From an uncultured Acetobacteraceae bacterium (GTDB taxonomy: Bacteria; Pseudomonadota; Alphaproteobacteria; Acetobacterales; Acetobacteraceae), in contig CALMVN010000007.1 of NCBI GenBank assembly GCA_937873225.1, positions 1 through 49,937 of the forward strand: a stretch of DNA of 49,937 nt, in the 5' to 3' direction. A model generated the notes under the pieces. The model made no database searches. It had not been told where the DNA came from and saw nothing but the letters and a program-made list of their open reading frames with translations. A program made the translations under genes and the position numbers. This document shows positions 35,947 through 44,944 of the stretch, piece by piece. Numbering within the stretch: the first letter of the stretch is position 1; each line of letters begins with the position of its first letter.

Positions 35947-37506
35947 TCAGGGCACCGCGTCGGGGGGACGCGACGCCTCGTCCGTTCCGCCGCCGGTGCC
36001 GTCCCGCCGCGGCACCCGGTCGCTGCCGGTGACGGCGACAGGGTTGAACGGCAGCACCCCGTTCTCGCTCGGCAGGTCCGCCGTGCTCCACCCCCCGCCC
36101 ACCGCGCGCACCAGCGACACCGCCGCCTGCAGCCGCGCGGTCTCCACCTCCACCTCGGCGATCTGCGCCGTCAGCGCCGTCACCTGCGCCACCACCGCAT
36201 CCAGGTAGTTGGTCAGCCCCCCGGTATACAGCGCCAGCGTCATCGCCTGCGCCCGGTCGGCCGCCGCCACCGCCTCCCGCTGCTCCTGCGCCTCGGTCTG
36301 CAGCTGCGCGGTCAGCGTCAGCCCGTCCTCCACCTCCTGGAACGCCCCCAGCACGGTGGAGCGGTACGCGTCCACCGCCTGGCTGTACTGCGACCAGCTC
36401 CGCTGCAGCTCGGCCCGACGCAGGCCGCCCTGGAACAGCGGCAGCACCGAGCCGGCGCCGATCGTCCACAGGCTGTTCGGCAGGCTGGCCAGGCTGAACC
36501 CGGTGTCCTGGAACCCGCCGAGCAGGCTGATGGAGATGTCGGGATAGAATGCCGCCCGCGACACGCCGATCCCGGCGTTCGCCGACGCCATCTCCCGCTC
36601 GGACTGCGCGATGTCCGGCCGGCGCTGCAGCAGCTGCGACGGCACCCCCGCCGGCACCGCCGGCACCGTCAGCCGGGCATCGCCCACCGGCTCGATCCGG
36701 AACGTGCTCGGGTTGGCGCCCGCCAGCACCGCGATCGCGTGCTGCAGCACCGCACGCTGGCCGGAGATGCCGCTGTCCAGCGCCTCCGTCGCCGTGAGCT
36801 GGTTCTCGGCCCGCGCCACGTCCAGCCCGGAGGCGATCTTGCCCTGGAGCCGCAGCTCTGTGATCTCCACCGCCTTGCGGTAGAACCCGATCGCCTGCCG
36901 GTACACCGCGTCCTGCGAATCGAGCCCGCGCAGCCCGACATAGTCCGTCGCCAGCTCCGCCTGCAGGATCAGCCGCGCCGAGGCCAGGTTCGCCGCGCTC
37001 GCCTGCGCCAGCCGCTTCTGCTGCCTGGTCTGGTTGCGCAGCCGGTCCCAGAAATCGGGCTCCCAGGACGCGGTCGCCTCGATCTGGTTGGACGACTGCT
37101 CGTTCGGCCCGCCCCCGCCGCTTCGGAACAGCCGGTGCTCCGACTGCCTGTTGTCGGTGGTGGACGCGTTGCCGACCACCTGCGGGAACAGCGCCGAGCG
37201 CGCTTCCGCGGCCAGGTCGCGGGCCTGCACGTACTGCTCGTAGATCCCGGCCAGGTCTGCGTTGTCCGCCGTCGCCTGCACCTCGAGCCGGTCCAGCAGC
37301 GGGTCGCCGAACCGCTCCCACCAGGGCCCGCGCGGCAGGGTGTCGGCGGGATCGGCCCGGCGGAACGGGCCCGACCCCGCATAGCCGTCGGGCAGCAGGT
37401 AGTGCGGCGGCCGGTACTCCGGCGCCAGGTCGCATCCGGACCCCAGCCCGAGCAGCAGCGCCGCCGCGATCCGCGACGCCGCCCGGCCGCGCCGGCGAAG
37501 GATCAT
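35947..37506 (-). CDS. RND efflux outer-membrane lipoprotein (NodT/OprM family)
   Basis: 519 residues. A lipoprotein signal ends at LGLGSGC (Cys about 25), after which two OMF repeats follow: WWERFGDPLLDRLEVQATAD, ATASWEPDFWDRLRNQTRQQ, LELRLQGKIASGLDVARAEN-type helix, QRRPDIAQSEREMASANAGI and the end block TGGLTNYLDAVVAQVTALTA with VGGGW. These trimeric channels complete tripartite pumps across the outer membrane. The ATG overlaps the stop of the membrane fusion protein (ATGA). A Pro/Asp/Gly-rich tail of about 35 residues follows the last conserved block. Confidence 0.92.
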   Translation of the reverse strand: MILRRRGRAASRIAAALLLGLGSGCDLAPEYRPPHYLLPDGYAGSGPFRRADPADTLPRGPWWERFGDPLLDRLEVQATADNADLAGIYEQYVQARDLAAEARSALFPQVVGNASTTDNRQSEHRLFRSGGGGPNEQSSNQIEATASWEPDFWDRLRNQTRQQKRLAQASAANLASARLILQAELATDYVGLRGLDSQDAVYRQAIGFYRKAVEITELRLQGKIASGLDVARAENQLTATEALDSGISGQRAVLQHAIAVLAGANPSTFRIEPVGDARLTVPAVPAGVPSQLLQRRPDIAQSEREMASANAGIGVSRAAFYPDISISLLGGFQDTGFSLASLPNSLWTIGAGSVLPLFQGGLRRAELQRSWSQYSQAVDAYRSTVLGAFQEVEDGLTLTAQLQTEAQEQREAVAAADRAQAMTLALYTGGLTNYLDAVVAQVTALTAQIAEVEVETARLQAAVSLVRAVGGGWSTADLPSENGVLPFNPVAVTGSDRVPRRDGTGGGTDEASRPPDAVP

Positions 37507-38783
37507 CGGAGCGCTCCCGCCTCCGGATCGTCGGCATCGATCGCTGGCTGGGGCGCGGCCGCCGGCGCCAGCGCCGGCGCGGGTGCCGGCGCCTCGCCCA
37601 TGTCGCCGTAGCCGTGCACCGGCTCGACCACCTTCACCTTCTCGCCCTCCAGCAGGCCGAGCGACGGGTTGTTGATCACGCGGTCGGCCCTGTTCAGGCC
37701 GGCCAGGACCTGGATCGTGGTGCCGAAGTTGAGGCCGAGCGTCACGTCCTGCAGGTGCACCCGGTCCTGCGCGTCGACCAGGGCGACCTGCATGCCCTGC
37801 GCCCGGAACAGCATCGCCTGCTCCGGCAGGATCAGGATGTCGGGATCGGCCGGCACCGTCATCCGCACGCTGGCGTAGCTTCCCGGCCACAGCTCGTGCC
37901 GGGGGTTGTCGACGGTGAGCTCGGTGACCACGGTGCGCGTCTGCGGGTTGACCGCGTGCGCCGTGGTCAGGAACGTCGCCGGGATGCGCTCGGCCGGATT
38001 CTGCGGCAGCGACAGCGTCGCGGTCAGGCCCGGCTTCAGCACGTCGGCGTAGTCCTGCGGCACCGAGACGAACACCCGCATCTCGTGGATGTCGGCGACG
38101 CTGAACAGCTCCGACGCAGCACCGCGCGCGCCCACGTCGCCGCCGCCGGCGTTCACGTAATCGCCCACGTCGGTGCGCCGCGACGTCACCACGCCGTCGA
38201 ACGGCGCCACCACCCGCTCGAACGCGTGCTGCGCCCCGTAGCGCGCCACCCCCTGGCTCGCCGCCTCGACCTGCGCCTTCTGCGCCGCGGCGCCGGCGAC
38301 CTGCACGTCGACCTCCTGCTGCGACACCGCCTGCGTGCCGGACAACGCCTTCCAGCGGCCCGCGGTCACCACCGCGAGCTTGTAGCGCGTCTGCGCCACC
38401 GCCAGCTCGGCCTGCGCCGCCGCCAGCTGCGCGTCCGTGGTCGGGCTGTCGATGGTGGCCAGCAGCTCGCCCGCCTTCACCGGGGCGCCGTAGTCCTTGT
38501 ACCACATCCGCACGTAGCCCGAGATCTGCGCGTAGATCGGCGCCTCGAACCAGGCGTTGATGTTGCCGGGCAGGGTGACGGTACGCGTCCGCGGCCCGGG
38601 CTTCGCGGTCACGACCTGCACCCGCGGGATCGACGCGTCCTCGGCGCGGTCGCCGAGCGCCGCCAGCGCGGTCTCCCGGGTCCAGATCCCGTAGCCGGCC
38701 AGCACGACCGCCACCGCCGCCAGCAGCAGCACGACGCGGCCGCCGCCGGCCGAGCCCCGGCGCTGCTTCCTGCCGTCGCTCAT
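37503..38783 (-). CDS. RND efflux periplasmic adaptor (membrane fusion protein, HlyD/AcrA type)
   Basis: 426 residues. N-terminal membrane anchor (VVLLLAAVAVVLAGYGIW), lipoyl/barrel-sandwich half-motifs GYVRMWYKDYGAPVKAGELL and FERVVAPFDGVVTSRRTDVG, a helical hairpin (TDAQLAAAQAELAVAQTRYK) and a beta-barrel domain with VFVSVPQDYADVLKPGL. The C-terminal tail is Ala/Pro-rich (APAPAPALAPAAAPQPA), longer than in most members. Links the inner-membrane pump to the outer-membrane channel. Overlaps both flanking genes by four bases, so the three proteins are made together. Confidence 0.93.
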   Translation of the reverse strand: MSDGRKQRRGSAGGGRVVLLLAAVAVVLAGYGIWTRETALAALGDRAEDASIPRVQVVTAKPGPRTRTVTLPGNINAWFEAPIYAQISGYVRMWYKDYGAPVKAGELLATIDSPTTDAQLAAAQAELAVAQTRYKLAVVTAGRWKALSGTQAVSQQEVDVQVAGAAAQKAQVEAASQGVARYGAQHAFERVVAPFDGVVTSRRTDVGDYVNAGGGDVGARGAASELFSVADIHEMRVFVSVPQDYADVLKPGLTATLSLPQNPAERIPATFLTTAHAVNPQTRTVVTELTVDNPRHELWPGSYASVRMTVPADPDILILPEQAMLFRAQGMQVALVDAQDRVHLQDVTLGLNFGTTIQVLAGLNRADRVINNPSLGLLEGEKVKVVEPVHGYGDMGEAPAPAPALAPAAAPQPAIDADDPEAGALR

Positions 38784-41700
38784 GCGGGTTCTCCTCCGGA
38801 CCTGGGCTTCTTCCGGTGCAGCAGCGCGAACACGCACGGCACGAACAGCAGGGTGGCGAAGGTCGCCACCGTGAGGCCGCCGATCACGGCGCGGCCGAGC
38901 GGCGCGTTCTGGGTGTTGCTCATCGACATCGGCAGCATGCCGATGATCATCGCCAGCGCGGTCATCAGCACCGGCCGTATGCGGCCGTAGCCGGCCTCGA
39001 TCGCGGCCAGCACCGGGTCGCCGTGCGCCTCGAGCCGCTCGCGGGCGAACGACACCACCAGGATCGAGTTCGCGGTCGCGGTGCCCATGCACATGATGGC
39101 CCCGGTCAGCGCCGGCACCGAGATCGTGGTGTGGGTGAGGAACAGGCTCCAGGCGATGCCGCCCAGCGCCGCCGGCAGCGCGCTGATGATGATGAACGGA
39201 TCCAGCCAGGACTGGAAGTTCACCACGATCACCAGGTAGATCAGCACGATCGCCAGCGCGAGGCCGCCCAGCAGCTGCCCGTAGGCGTCGAACATCGTGG
39301 CCGCCTGGCCGCGCACGCCGATCGAGGAGCCGTGCGGCAGGCTCGGCTGCATCGACTGCACCACCTGGTTGACCATGCCGCTGACCGCGCCCAGGTCGCG
39401 TCCCTCGACGTTGGCGTAGATGTCGATCACCGGCAGGATCGAGTAGTGCGAGACCAGCCCCGGGGTGCCGGTCTGCTCGATGCGCGACAGCGCGCCCACG
39501 ATCTGCGGCGCCCGGCCCGACGGGTTGCCGTCGCCCTTGTCGATCGGGATCGTTTCAAGGTCGTTCATGGTGGTGAGCTGGTCCTGCGGGGTCTGGATGT
39601 TGACCAGGTGCGACACGCCGTTGGAGGTGTCGAGCCAGTACGTCGGCGCCACCTGGCCGCTTCCCGACAGGGTCGCCAGCACGTTCCCCGCGATGTCGGA
39701 CTCGGTGAGGCCGGTGCCGAGCGCGAAGGAGCGGCGCGAGTCGATCTTCAGGGTCGGCTCGCTCATCACCTGCTGGATGCGCACGTCGGCGATGCCGGCG
39801 ATCCGCTTCATGCGCGCCATCATGCGCGTGGCGTAGGCGTAGTTGTCCTGCAGGTCCCGTCCGGTGATCTGCACGTCGATCGGCGACGGCAGCCCGAAGT
39901 TCAGGATCTTGGCGGTGATGTCGCCGGGCAGGAAGCTGAACTCGGTGCCCGGAAAGCGCTCCGTCAGGCCGACGCGCAGGACCTGCCGGTCGCGGGCGAC
40001 CGGGGAGGTCGGGCTGTCGAGCAGGATGCTGAGGTCGCAGTCCTGGGTGCCGATGGTGCCGGTCGAGCTGTAGGCCTGGTTGATGCCGCTGACCGGCTGG
40101 CCGCAGTTGGAAACGATGCTGACGACGTGGCCGCGCAGCAGCGCGTGGACCTGCTGGTCGACCAGGGTCGCGGTCTTGCCGGTATCCTCCAGGCGCATGC
40201 CGATCGGCGCGCGCAGGTGCATGTCGATCTCGTCCGACCTGATGCCGGGAAAGAACTCCCGCCCGGCGAACAGCAGCAGCAGCAGCGAGGCGAGCGCCGC
40301 GGCGAGGAAGCCGGCGGAGAAGCGGCCGCGCGCCGACACCAGCCCTTCCAGCGTCGCCCGGTAGCGGTCGCGGAAGCGGTTGAAGCGCCCGTCGAAGCCG
40401 CGCTGGAATCGCGTAAACGGGCCCGGGCGCCGCGCCTGGCGATGCGCGTCGCGGTGCGCCGACACCTGCGCCCCCAGCAGCCAGTTGGCCATGGTCGGCA
40501 CCAGCGTGCGCGACAGGATGAACGACGCGATCATGGCGAACACGATCGCCTCGGCCAGCGGCAGGAACAGGTAGCCGGCGACGCCTCCGAGCTGGAACAG
40601 CGGCAGCCAAACGATGCAGATGCACAGCGTCGAGACGAAGGTCGGCACCACGATCTGGTTCGCGGCGTCGACGATCGCGGTCTCGAGGGCTTTCGGCTGG
40701 CCGTCCTCGCCCGCCATCTCCAGGTGGGAGTCGATGTTCTCGATCATCACCGTGGCGTCGTCGACCAGGATGCCGACCGCCAGCGCCAGGCCGCCCAGGG
40801 TCATGACGTTGATGGTCTGGCCGAGCCAGGACAGCACCAGGATCGAGCACAGGATCGACAGCGGGATCGAGGTCGCGACGATCAGCGTCGAGCGCCACGA
40901 GCCCAGGAACAGCAGCACCACCAGGCCGGTGAGGCAGGCCGCGGTCGCCATCTCCTGCACCACGTCGACGATCGAGTCGCGGACGAAGCCGGACGCGTCG
41001 TTCAGCGGAACGATGGACACCCCGGCCGGCAGCGTCCTCAGGATCTGCGGGATCTTCGCCTTGACCCCCTTCACCACGTCGAGCGTGGAGGCGTCGCCGG
41101 TCTTGAGGACCTCGATCAGCACCGATTGCTGGCCCTTGACCAGCACGATGTTCTGCTGCGGCGGCCCGCCGCGGTGCACGAAGGCCACGTCGCGCAGGTA
41201 GACCACCGTGTTGCCGACCTGCTTGATCGGCAGGTTGTTGAAGCTGGCGACGGCGAGCGGCGCGGCGTTGGTCTGCACCAGGTAGTCGATGGCGCCGATC
41301 TTCTGGTCGCCCGCCGGCAGCACGATGTTCTGGCCGGCCAGGGCACGGCCGACATCCGACGCGGACAGCCCGTGCGCCAGCAGCGCCGCCTGGTCCAGGT
41401 CGACCTCCACGTTGCCGGCGCTGCCGCCGTACGGCGTCGGGATCGCGGCGCCGGGCACCGAGACCAGCGCCGGCCGGATCAGGTTCGACGACATGTCGTA
41501 GAGCTCGGAGCCGGTCATGGTGGGCGAGGAGACCTGGAGGTCGAGCACCGGCACCGAGGAGGCGTCGAACGCCAGCACCTGCGGCGGCGTGATCCCCGCC
41601 GGCATCTGCTTGAGCACGGTCTGCGAGATCGAGGTGATCTGCGCCTGCGCCGCCGCCACGTCGGTGCCCGGCTGGAAGAAGATCTTGACGATGCCGCGGC

Positions 41701-41965
41701 CGTACAGCGACTGGCTCTCGATGTGCTCGATGTTGTTGACCGTCGTGGTCAGCGCGCGCTCGTAGTAGTAGATCACGCGGCCCGACATGTCCTGCGGCAT
41801 CAGGCCGTTATAGGTCCAGACGACCGCCACCACCGGCACCCGTATGCCCGGGAAGATGTCGGTCGGCGTCCTGTACACCGCCATCCCGCCGAACAGCAGG
41901 ATCAGGATGGCCATCACCACGAAGGTCAGGGGACGCCTGAGCGCCGTGACGACGATCGCGTTCAA
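38780..41965 (-). CDS. RND efflux pump permease (AcrB/MdtB-like)
   Basis: 1061 residues, the normal length for a 12-helix RND transporter. RPLTFVVMAILILLFGGMAV is helix 1; GGLALAVGILVDDATVMIEN carries the Asp-Asp pair of helix 4 for proton coupling; YLFLPLAEAIVFAMIASFIL and the C-terminal GAIMCMGTATANSILVVSFA and LGRAVIGGLTVATFATLLFV are intact. Two large periplasmic loops follow helices 1 and 7. The pump exports drugs or other lipophilic compounds; the substrate cannot be told. First gene of the operon, with a two-component system on the same strand just upstream. Confidence 0.95.
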   Translation of the reverse strand: MNAIVVTALRRPLTFVVMAILILLFGGMAVYRTPTDIFPGIRVPVVAVVWTYNGLMPQDMSGRVIYYYERALTTTVNNIEHIESQSLYGRGIVKIFFQPGTDVAAAQAQITSISQTVLKQMPAGITPPQVLAFDASSVPVLDLQVSSPTMTGSELYDMSSNLIRPALVSVPGAAIPTPYGGSAGNVEVDLDQAALLAHGLSASDVGRALAGQNIVLPAGDQKIGAIDYLVQTNAAPLAVASFNNLPIKQVGNTVVYLRDVAFVHRGGPPQQNIVLVKGQQSVLIEVLKTGDASTLDVVKGVKAKIPQILRTLPAGVSIVPLNDASGFVRDSIVDVVQEMATAACLTGLVVLLFLGSWRSTLIVATSIPLSILCSILVLSWLGQTINVMTLGGLALAVGILVDDATVMIENIDSHLEMAGEDGQPKALETAIVDAANQIVVPTFVSTLCICIVWLPLFQLGGVAGYLFLPLAEAIVFAMIASFILSRTLVPTMANWLLGAQVSAHRDAHRQARRPGPFTRFQRGFDGRFNRFRDRYRATLEGLVSARGRFSAGFLAAALASLLLLLFAGREFFPGIRSDEIDMHLRAPIGMRLEDTGKTATLVDQQVHALLRGHVVSIVSNCGQPVSGINQAYSSTGTIGTQDCDLSILLDSPTSPVARDRQVLRVGLTERFPGTEFSFLPGDITAKILNFGLPSPIDVQITGRDLQDNYAYATRMMARMKRIAGIADVRIQQVMSEPTLKIDSRRSFALGTGLTESDIAGNVLATLSGSGQVAPTYWLDTSNGVSHLVNIQTPQDQLTTMNDLETIPIDKGDGNPSGRAPQIVGALSRIEQTGTPGLVSHYSILPVIDIYANVEGRDLGAVSGMVNQVVQSMQPSLPHGSSIGVRGQAATMFDAYGQLLGGLALAIVLIYLVIVVNFQSWLDPFIIISALPAALGGIAWSLFLTHTTISVPALTGAIMCMGTATANSILVVSFARERLEAHGDPVLAAIEAGYGRIRPVLMTALAMIIGMLPMSMSNTQNAPLGRAVIGGLTVATFATLLFVPCVFALLHRKKPRSGGEPA

Positions 41966-42123
41966 GGCGCCCGCCTCGCCCCGGCCTGCCGCCGGCGCCG
42001 CTCCCGGTCAGCCCGTGCGCGTCGATCCATCGCTCCCCGTCCCGCCCCGTTCGACCGGAGGGGTTAGGCCAGCGCCCGCCGCGCACCAATGAAATAACTG
42101 TTTAGGTATCGTCCCCGGCCCGA

Positions 42124-42570
42124 TCAGCGACGGCCGCCGCCATGGAAGCCGCCGCCGCCGCGGAAGCCGCCGCCATAGCCGCCGCCATAGCCGTAGCCGC
42201 CCCGGTAGCCGTAGCCGCCGTAGCCGAAGCGGCCGTAGCCGAAGCGCCCATAGCCGAAGCCGCCGTAACCGAAACCGTAGCCGAAGCGGCCGAAGCCGAA
42301 GCCGAGATAGTCGAACCCGTAGGGATACGCGTAGCCGAAGCCGAACGGGTAGCCGTAGCCGTAACCATAGCCATACGGCGACGCGTATCCGTAATAGCTG
42401 CCATAGGCGCCCCCGTAGCCGTAGCCGTAGCCACCCCCATAGCCGTAGCCATAACCCGGCGGGTAGTACTCGCAGCCCGCCACGGCCAGAACCGCGGCGG
42501 CGGCGGCGATGCGCAGCGGCCCGGGCGAACGGGAGGCGAAGGATCGAGGCTTGAACGGCTGCTTGGGCAT
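42124..42570 (-). CDS. Gly/Tyr/Phe-rich repeat lipoprotein
   Basis: 148 residues. The N-terminus has a lipoprotein signal: basic start, AAAAAVLAVAG-C with Cys about 32. Nearly everything after is made of Gly, Tyr, Phe, Ala, Pro and Arg in short repeats: GYGYGGGYGYGYGGAYG, PYGYGYGYGYPFGFGYAYPY and a tandem FGYGRFGYGRFGYGGYGYRG, ending FRGGGGFHGGGRR. The DNA shows matching hexamer and nonamer repeats. Low-complexity aromatic/Gly proteins of this sort are usually annotated hypothetical; possibilities include envelope-associated structural or phase-separating roles. Lies between the kinase and pump operon, on the same strand. Confidence 0.75.
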   Translation of the reverse strand: MPKQPFKPRSFASRSPGPLRIAAAAAVLAVAGCEYYPPGYGYGYGGGYGYGYGGAYGSYYGYASPYGYGYGYGYPFGFGYAYPYGFDYLGFGFGRFGYGFGYGGFGYGRFGYGRFGYGGYGYRGGYGYGGGYGGGFRGGGGFHGGGRR

Positions 42571-42626
42571 GAAGGTCTCCCGGCACGAGATCCGGTGGGG
42601 GGCGAAGGAACAACGCAGGAGATGGT

Positions 42627-42648
42627 GCGGCGGATCACCGTCCGCCGC
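42627..42648 (-). other. Eight-base hairpin downstream of the histidine kinase gene
   Basis: GCGGCGGA (42627-42634) and TCCGCCGC (42641-42648) with a six-base loop, 20 bases past the kinase stop and 56 bases before the Gly/Tyr lipoprotein start. No T-run follows on either strand, so it may be a processing or stability structure rather than a terminator. Confidence 0.4.
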
Positions 42649-42668
42649 TTTCGAAGCGTGACCTTTTG

Positions 42669-44054
42669 TCACGGCATCGTCTCGTTCCGAAACACGATCT
42701 CGAACACCGCGCCGCTGCCCGCGTCGGCGCCCGACACCACCACCCGCGCCCCGTGCAGCCGCGCGATCGCGCTGGACAGGCTCAGGCCGAGCCCGCTGCC
42801 GCCGACGTGACGGCTCTTGTCGGAGCGGTAGAACCGGCCGAGCACCGCCTCGCGCTCCGACGGCGCGATGCCGATCCCGGTATCGGCCACGCGCAGCACC
42901 GGTTCCTGGTCCCGGACCAGCACGGCCACCCGGATCGTGCCGCCGGCGGGGGTGAACTTGATCGCGTTGTCGACCAGGTTGGCGAGCAGCTCGACCAGCA
43001 GGTCGCGGTCGCCGCGCAGCGACCCCGCCGGCCCATGGTCGAGCAGCAGCCGGTTGCCGGCCGCCTCCGCCAGCGGCTCGTACAGCTCGACCACCTCGGC
43101 CGCCACCTCGCGCAGCGCCACGACCGAGAAGCCGCCCTGCCTGCGCCCGTTCTCGATCTCGCCGATGCGGAGCAGGGCGGTGATCACCGAGAAGCACTGG
43201 TCCAGGTCGGCCACGGCGCGGTCGATCGCCGCGCGCAGCCCATCGGCGGGCATTGGATGCAGCACCGCCCGCTCCAGCCCGGCCCGCACGCGCGCCAGCG
43301 GCGTGCGCAGGTCGTGGGCGATGTCGTCGCCTACCCCCTTGATCTCGTCGAGCAGCCGCTCCAGCCGCTCCAGCATCCGGTTCACGCTGCCCGCCAGACG
43401 CGCCATCTCGTCGCCGCCGCGTCTGACAGGAAGGCGCTCGTGCAGCCCGCCTTCCATGATCCGGTCGATCGCCAGCTGCATGCGGCCGACGCGCACCAGG
43501 TTGCGACGGCTCAGCCAAGCCCCGGCCAGGAGCGAGAACAGGAGAGCAGGAATTGCCGCAGTCTCAATGGCATCCAGCGTGATGCTGCGGATCTGCTGCA
43601 GGTCGCGCAGGCCCCGCCCGATCACCAGAACGCGCCCTCCCGGCACCGGCAGCGCTTCGGCACGGATGGTCCGCACGCCCTGGTCGAGCGGATGCACGGT
43701 GATCTCGCGGATCGCGCCGTCCACCGGAAGCGCTTCCGGCCAGTCCCGGAGGTTGCCGGCGATCGGCCTGCGGTCGGCATCGAACAGCCCGGCCGCGGTG
43801 ATCAGCAGCCTGAGGTCGTTGGTGGCCCAGAGCCGCATCTGCTCGCGCAGGTCGGCCGGGTCCTGCGCCGCCATCAGCGCCGCCTCGCGGTCGAGCAGCC
43901 GGTCGGCCCGCTCCACCTCGTACTGCGTGGTGCGCCAGTAGATCAGCGAGAACTGCAGCAGCGCCACCCCGGCCAGCAGAACGGACGAGCCGAGCGCCAG
44001 CCGGAAGGTAGCCGTGCCGAACAGGTCGGCCGCCGACCGGATGCGCCCGGTCAT
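42669..44054 (-). CDS. Two-component sensor histidine kinase
   Basis: 461 residues. Two membrane helices (about 17-38 and 165-185) flank a periplasmic sensor region, followed by a HAMP linker (VRRGGDEMARLAGSVNRML), a HisKA domain with phosphorylatable His in DDIAHDLRTPLARV, and an HATPase with N-box LVDNAIKFTP, G1 DTGIGI and G2 GSGLGLSL. It autophosphorylates and passes phosphate to the regulator encoded 27 bases upstream. Nearby efflux operon and lipoprotein make envelope or toxic-compound sensing likely but unproven. Confidence 0.93.
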   Translation of the reverse strand: MTGRIRSAADLFGTATFRLALGSSVLLAGVALLQFSLIYWRTTQYEVERADRLLDREAALMAAQDPADLREQMRLWATNDLRLLITAAGLFDADRRPIAGNLRDWPEALPVDGAIREITVHPLDQGVRTIRAEALPVPGGRVLVIGRGLRDLQQIRSITLDAIETAAIPALLFSLLAGAWLSRRNLVRVGRMQLAIDRIMEGGLHERLPVRRGGDEMARLAGSVNRMLERLERLLDEIKGVGDDIAHDLRTPLARVRAGLERAVLHPMPADGLRAAIDRAVADLDQCFSVITALLRIGEIENGRRQGGFSVVALREVAAEVVELYEPLAEAAGNRLLLDHGPAGSLRGDRDLLVELLANLVDNAIKFTPAGGTIRVAVLVRDQEPVLRVADTGIGIAPSEREAVLGRFYRSDKSRHVGGSGLGLSLSSAIARLHGARVVVSGADAGSGAVFEIVFRNETMP

Positions 44055-44081
44055 CTCCCCCGCCTCACCCGGCCGTGCCGC

Positions 44082-44750
44082 TCATTCCTCTACCCGGAGC
44101 AGGAAGCCGGCGCCGCGTATGCTCTGGATCAGCGGCGTCTCGTCCGGCGGGTCGAGCTTGCGGCGCAGCTTGCCGATGTGCACGTCCACCAGGTTGGTCT
44201 GCGGGATGAACCGGTAGTGCCACACGTCCTCCAGCAGCATGTCCCGCGTCAGCACCTGGTTCGGCCGCCGCACCATGTACTCCAGCAGCCTGAACTCGCG
44301 CGGCAGCAGCTCCAGGCTGCGCCCGGCGCGTCGCGCCTGCCGGGTGATCAGGTCCATCTCCACCGGCCCGGCGCGCAGCACGGTTTCCCGCGTTTCCGGC
44401 GGCCGGCGCAGCAGCGCCTCCAGCCGGGCCGCCAGCTCCTCCATCGCGAACGGCTTGGCCAGGTAGTCGTCGCCGCCCGCCTTGAGCCCGCGCACCCGGT
44501 CGTCCACCGCCGACAGCGCGCTCAGCACCAGCACCGGCGTGCGCACCCCCTCCGCGCGCAGCCGTTCCAGCACCGCGAGCCCGTCCAGTCCCGGCAGCAG
44601 CCGGTCCAGCACCAGCACGTCGAAGGCGCCGCTCATGGCGTGGTCGAGCCCGTCCGGACCGGTAGCGGCATGGACCACGGAGAAGCCGCGGCCGGACAGC
44701 TCCGCCGACACCTCCTGGGCGATCCCGGCATCGTCCTCGACCAGCAGCAC
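44082..44750 (-). CDS. OmpR-family response regulator
   Basis: 222 residues from a GTG at 44750, chosen because GGGAG lies 6 bases upstream and the receiver domain starts there; in-frame ATG 44807 would add 19 residues but has no ribosome-binding site. Receiver domain: LLVEDD acidic pocket, phospho-Asp in VLVLDRLLPGLDG, Thr/Ser in VLVLSAL and Lys in YLAKPF. C-terminal winged helix: LLPREFRLLEYMVRRPNQVL, TNLVDVHIGKLRRKLD, IRGAGFLL. Upstream gene of the kinase pair. Probable target is the efflux operon to its left. Confidence 0.93.
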   Translation of the reverse strand: MLLVEDDAGIAQEVSAELSGRGFSVVHAATGPDGLDHAMSGAFDVLVLDRLLPGLDGLAVLERLRAEGVRTPVLVLSALSAVDDRVRGLKAGGDDYLAKPFAMEELAARLEALLRRPPETRETVLRAGPVEMDLITRQARRAGRSLELLPREFRLLEYMVRRPNQVLTRDMLLEDVWHYRFIPQTNLVDVHIGKLRRKLDPPDETPLIQSIRGAGFLLRVEE

Positions 44751-44944
44751 GCGCCGCTCCCGCGGCGGAACGGAGTCGCTGGACAGGAGCTCGGCTGAAG
44801 GAGTCATCACTGCTGCCAGTTGGGGTCAGGAAAGCCGACAGACCAGTCAAATCCCGGTCAGCCCGGCAAGCCCCGAGCCCGACCATCCCAGACCTGCCCG
44901 TTCCAGGCCCGCCCGTCCCGATGCGGCCGAACCGACGCGCCGGC

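Noticed and set aside
38816-42067. Long plus-strand open frame opposite the RND permease
   Set aside because: Shadow of a well-supported transporter gene; composition is His/Arg/Asp/Gln-rich and meaningless.
42160-42470. Tandem short DNA repeats considered as a CRISPR or VNTR locus
   Set aside because: Repeats are 6-9 bases in coding phase and encode the Gly/Tyr-rich lipoprotein; no spacer-repeat structure.
44811-44944. Degenerate CCCG-rich periodic sequence upstream of the response regulator
   Set aside because: Period is irregular and copies are too poor to call a repeat array; no operator could be defined.
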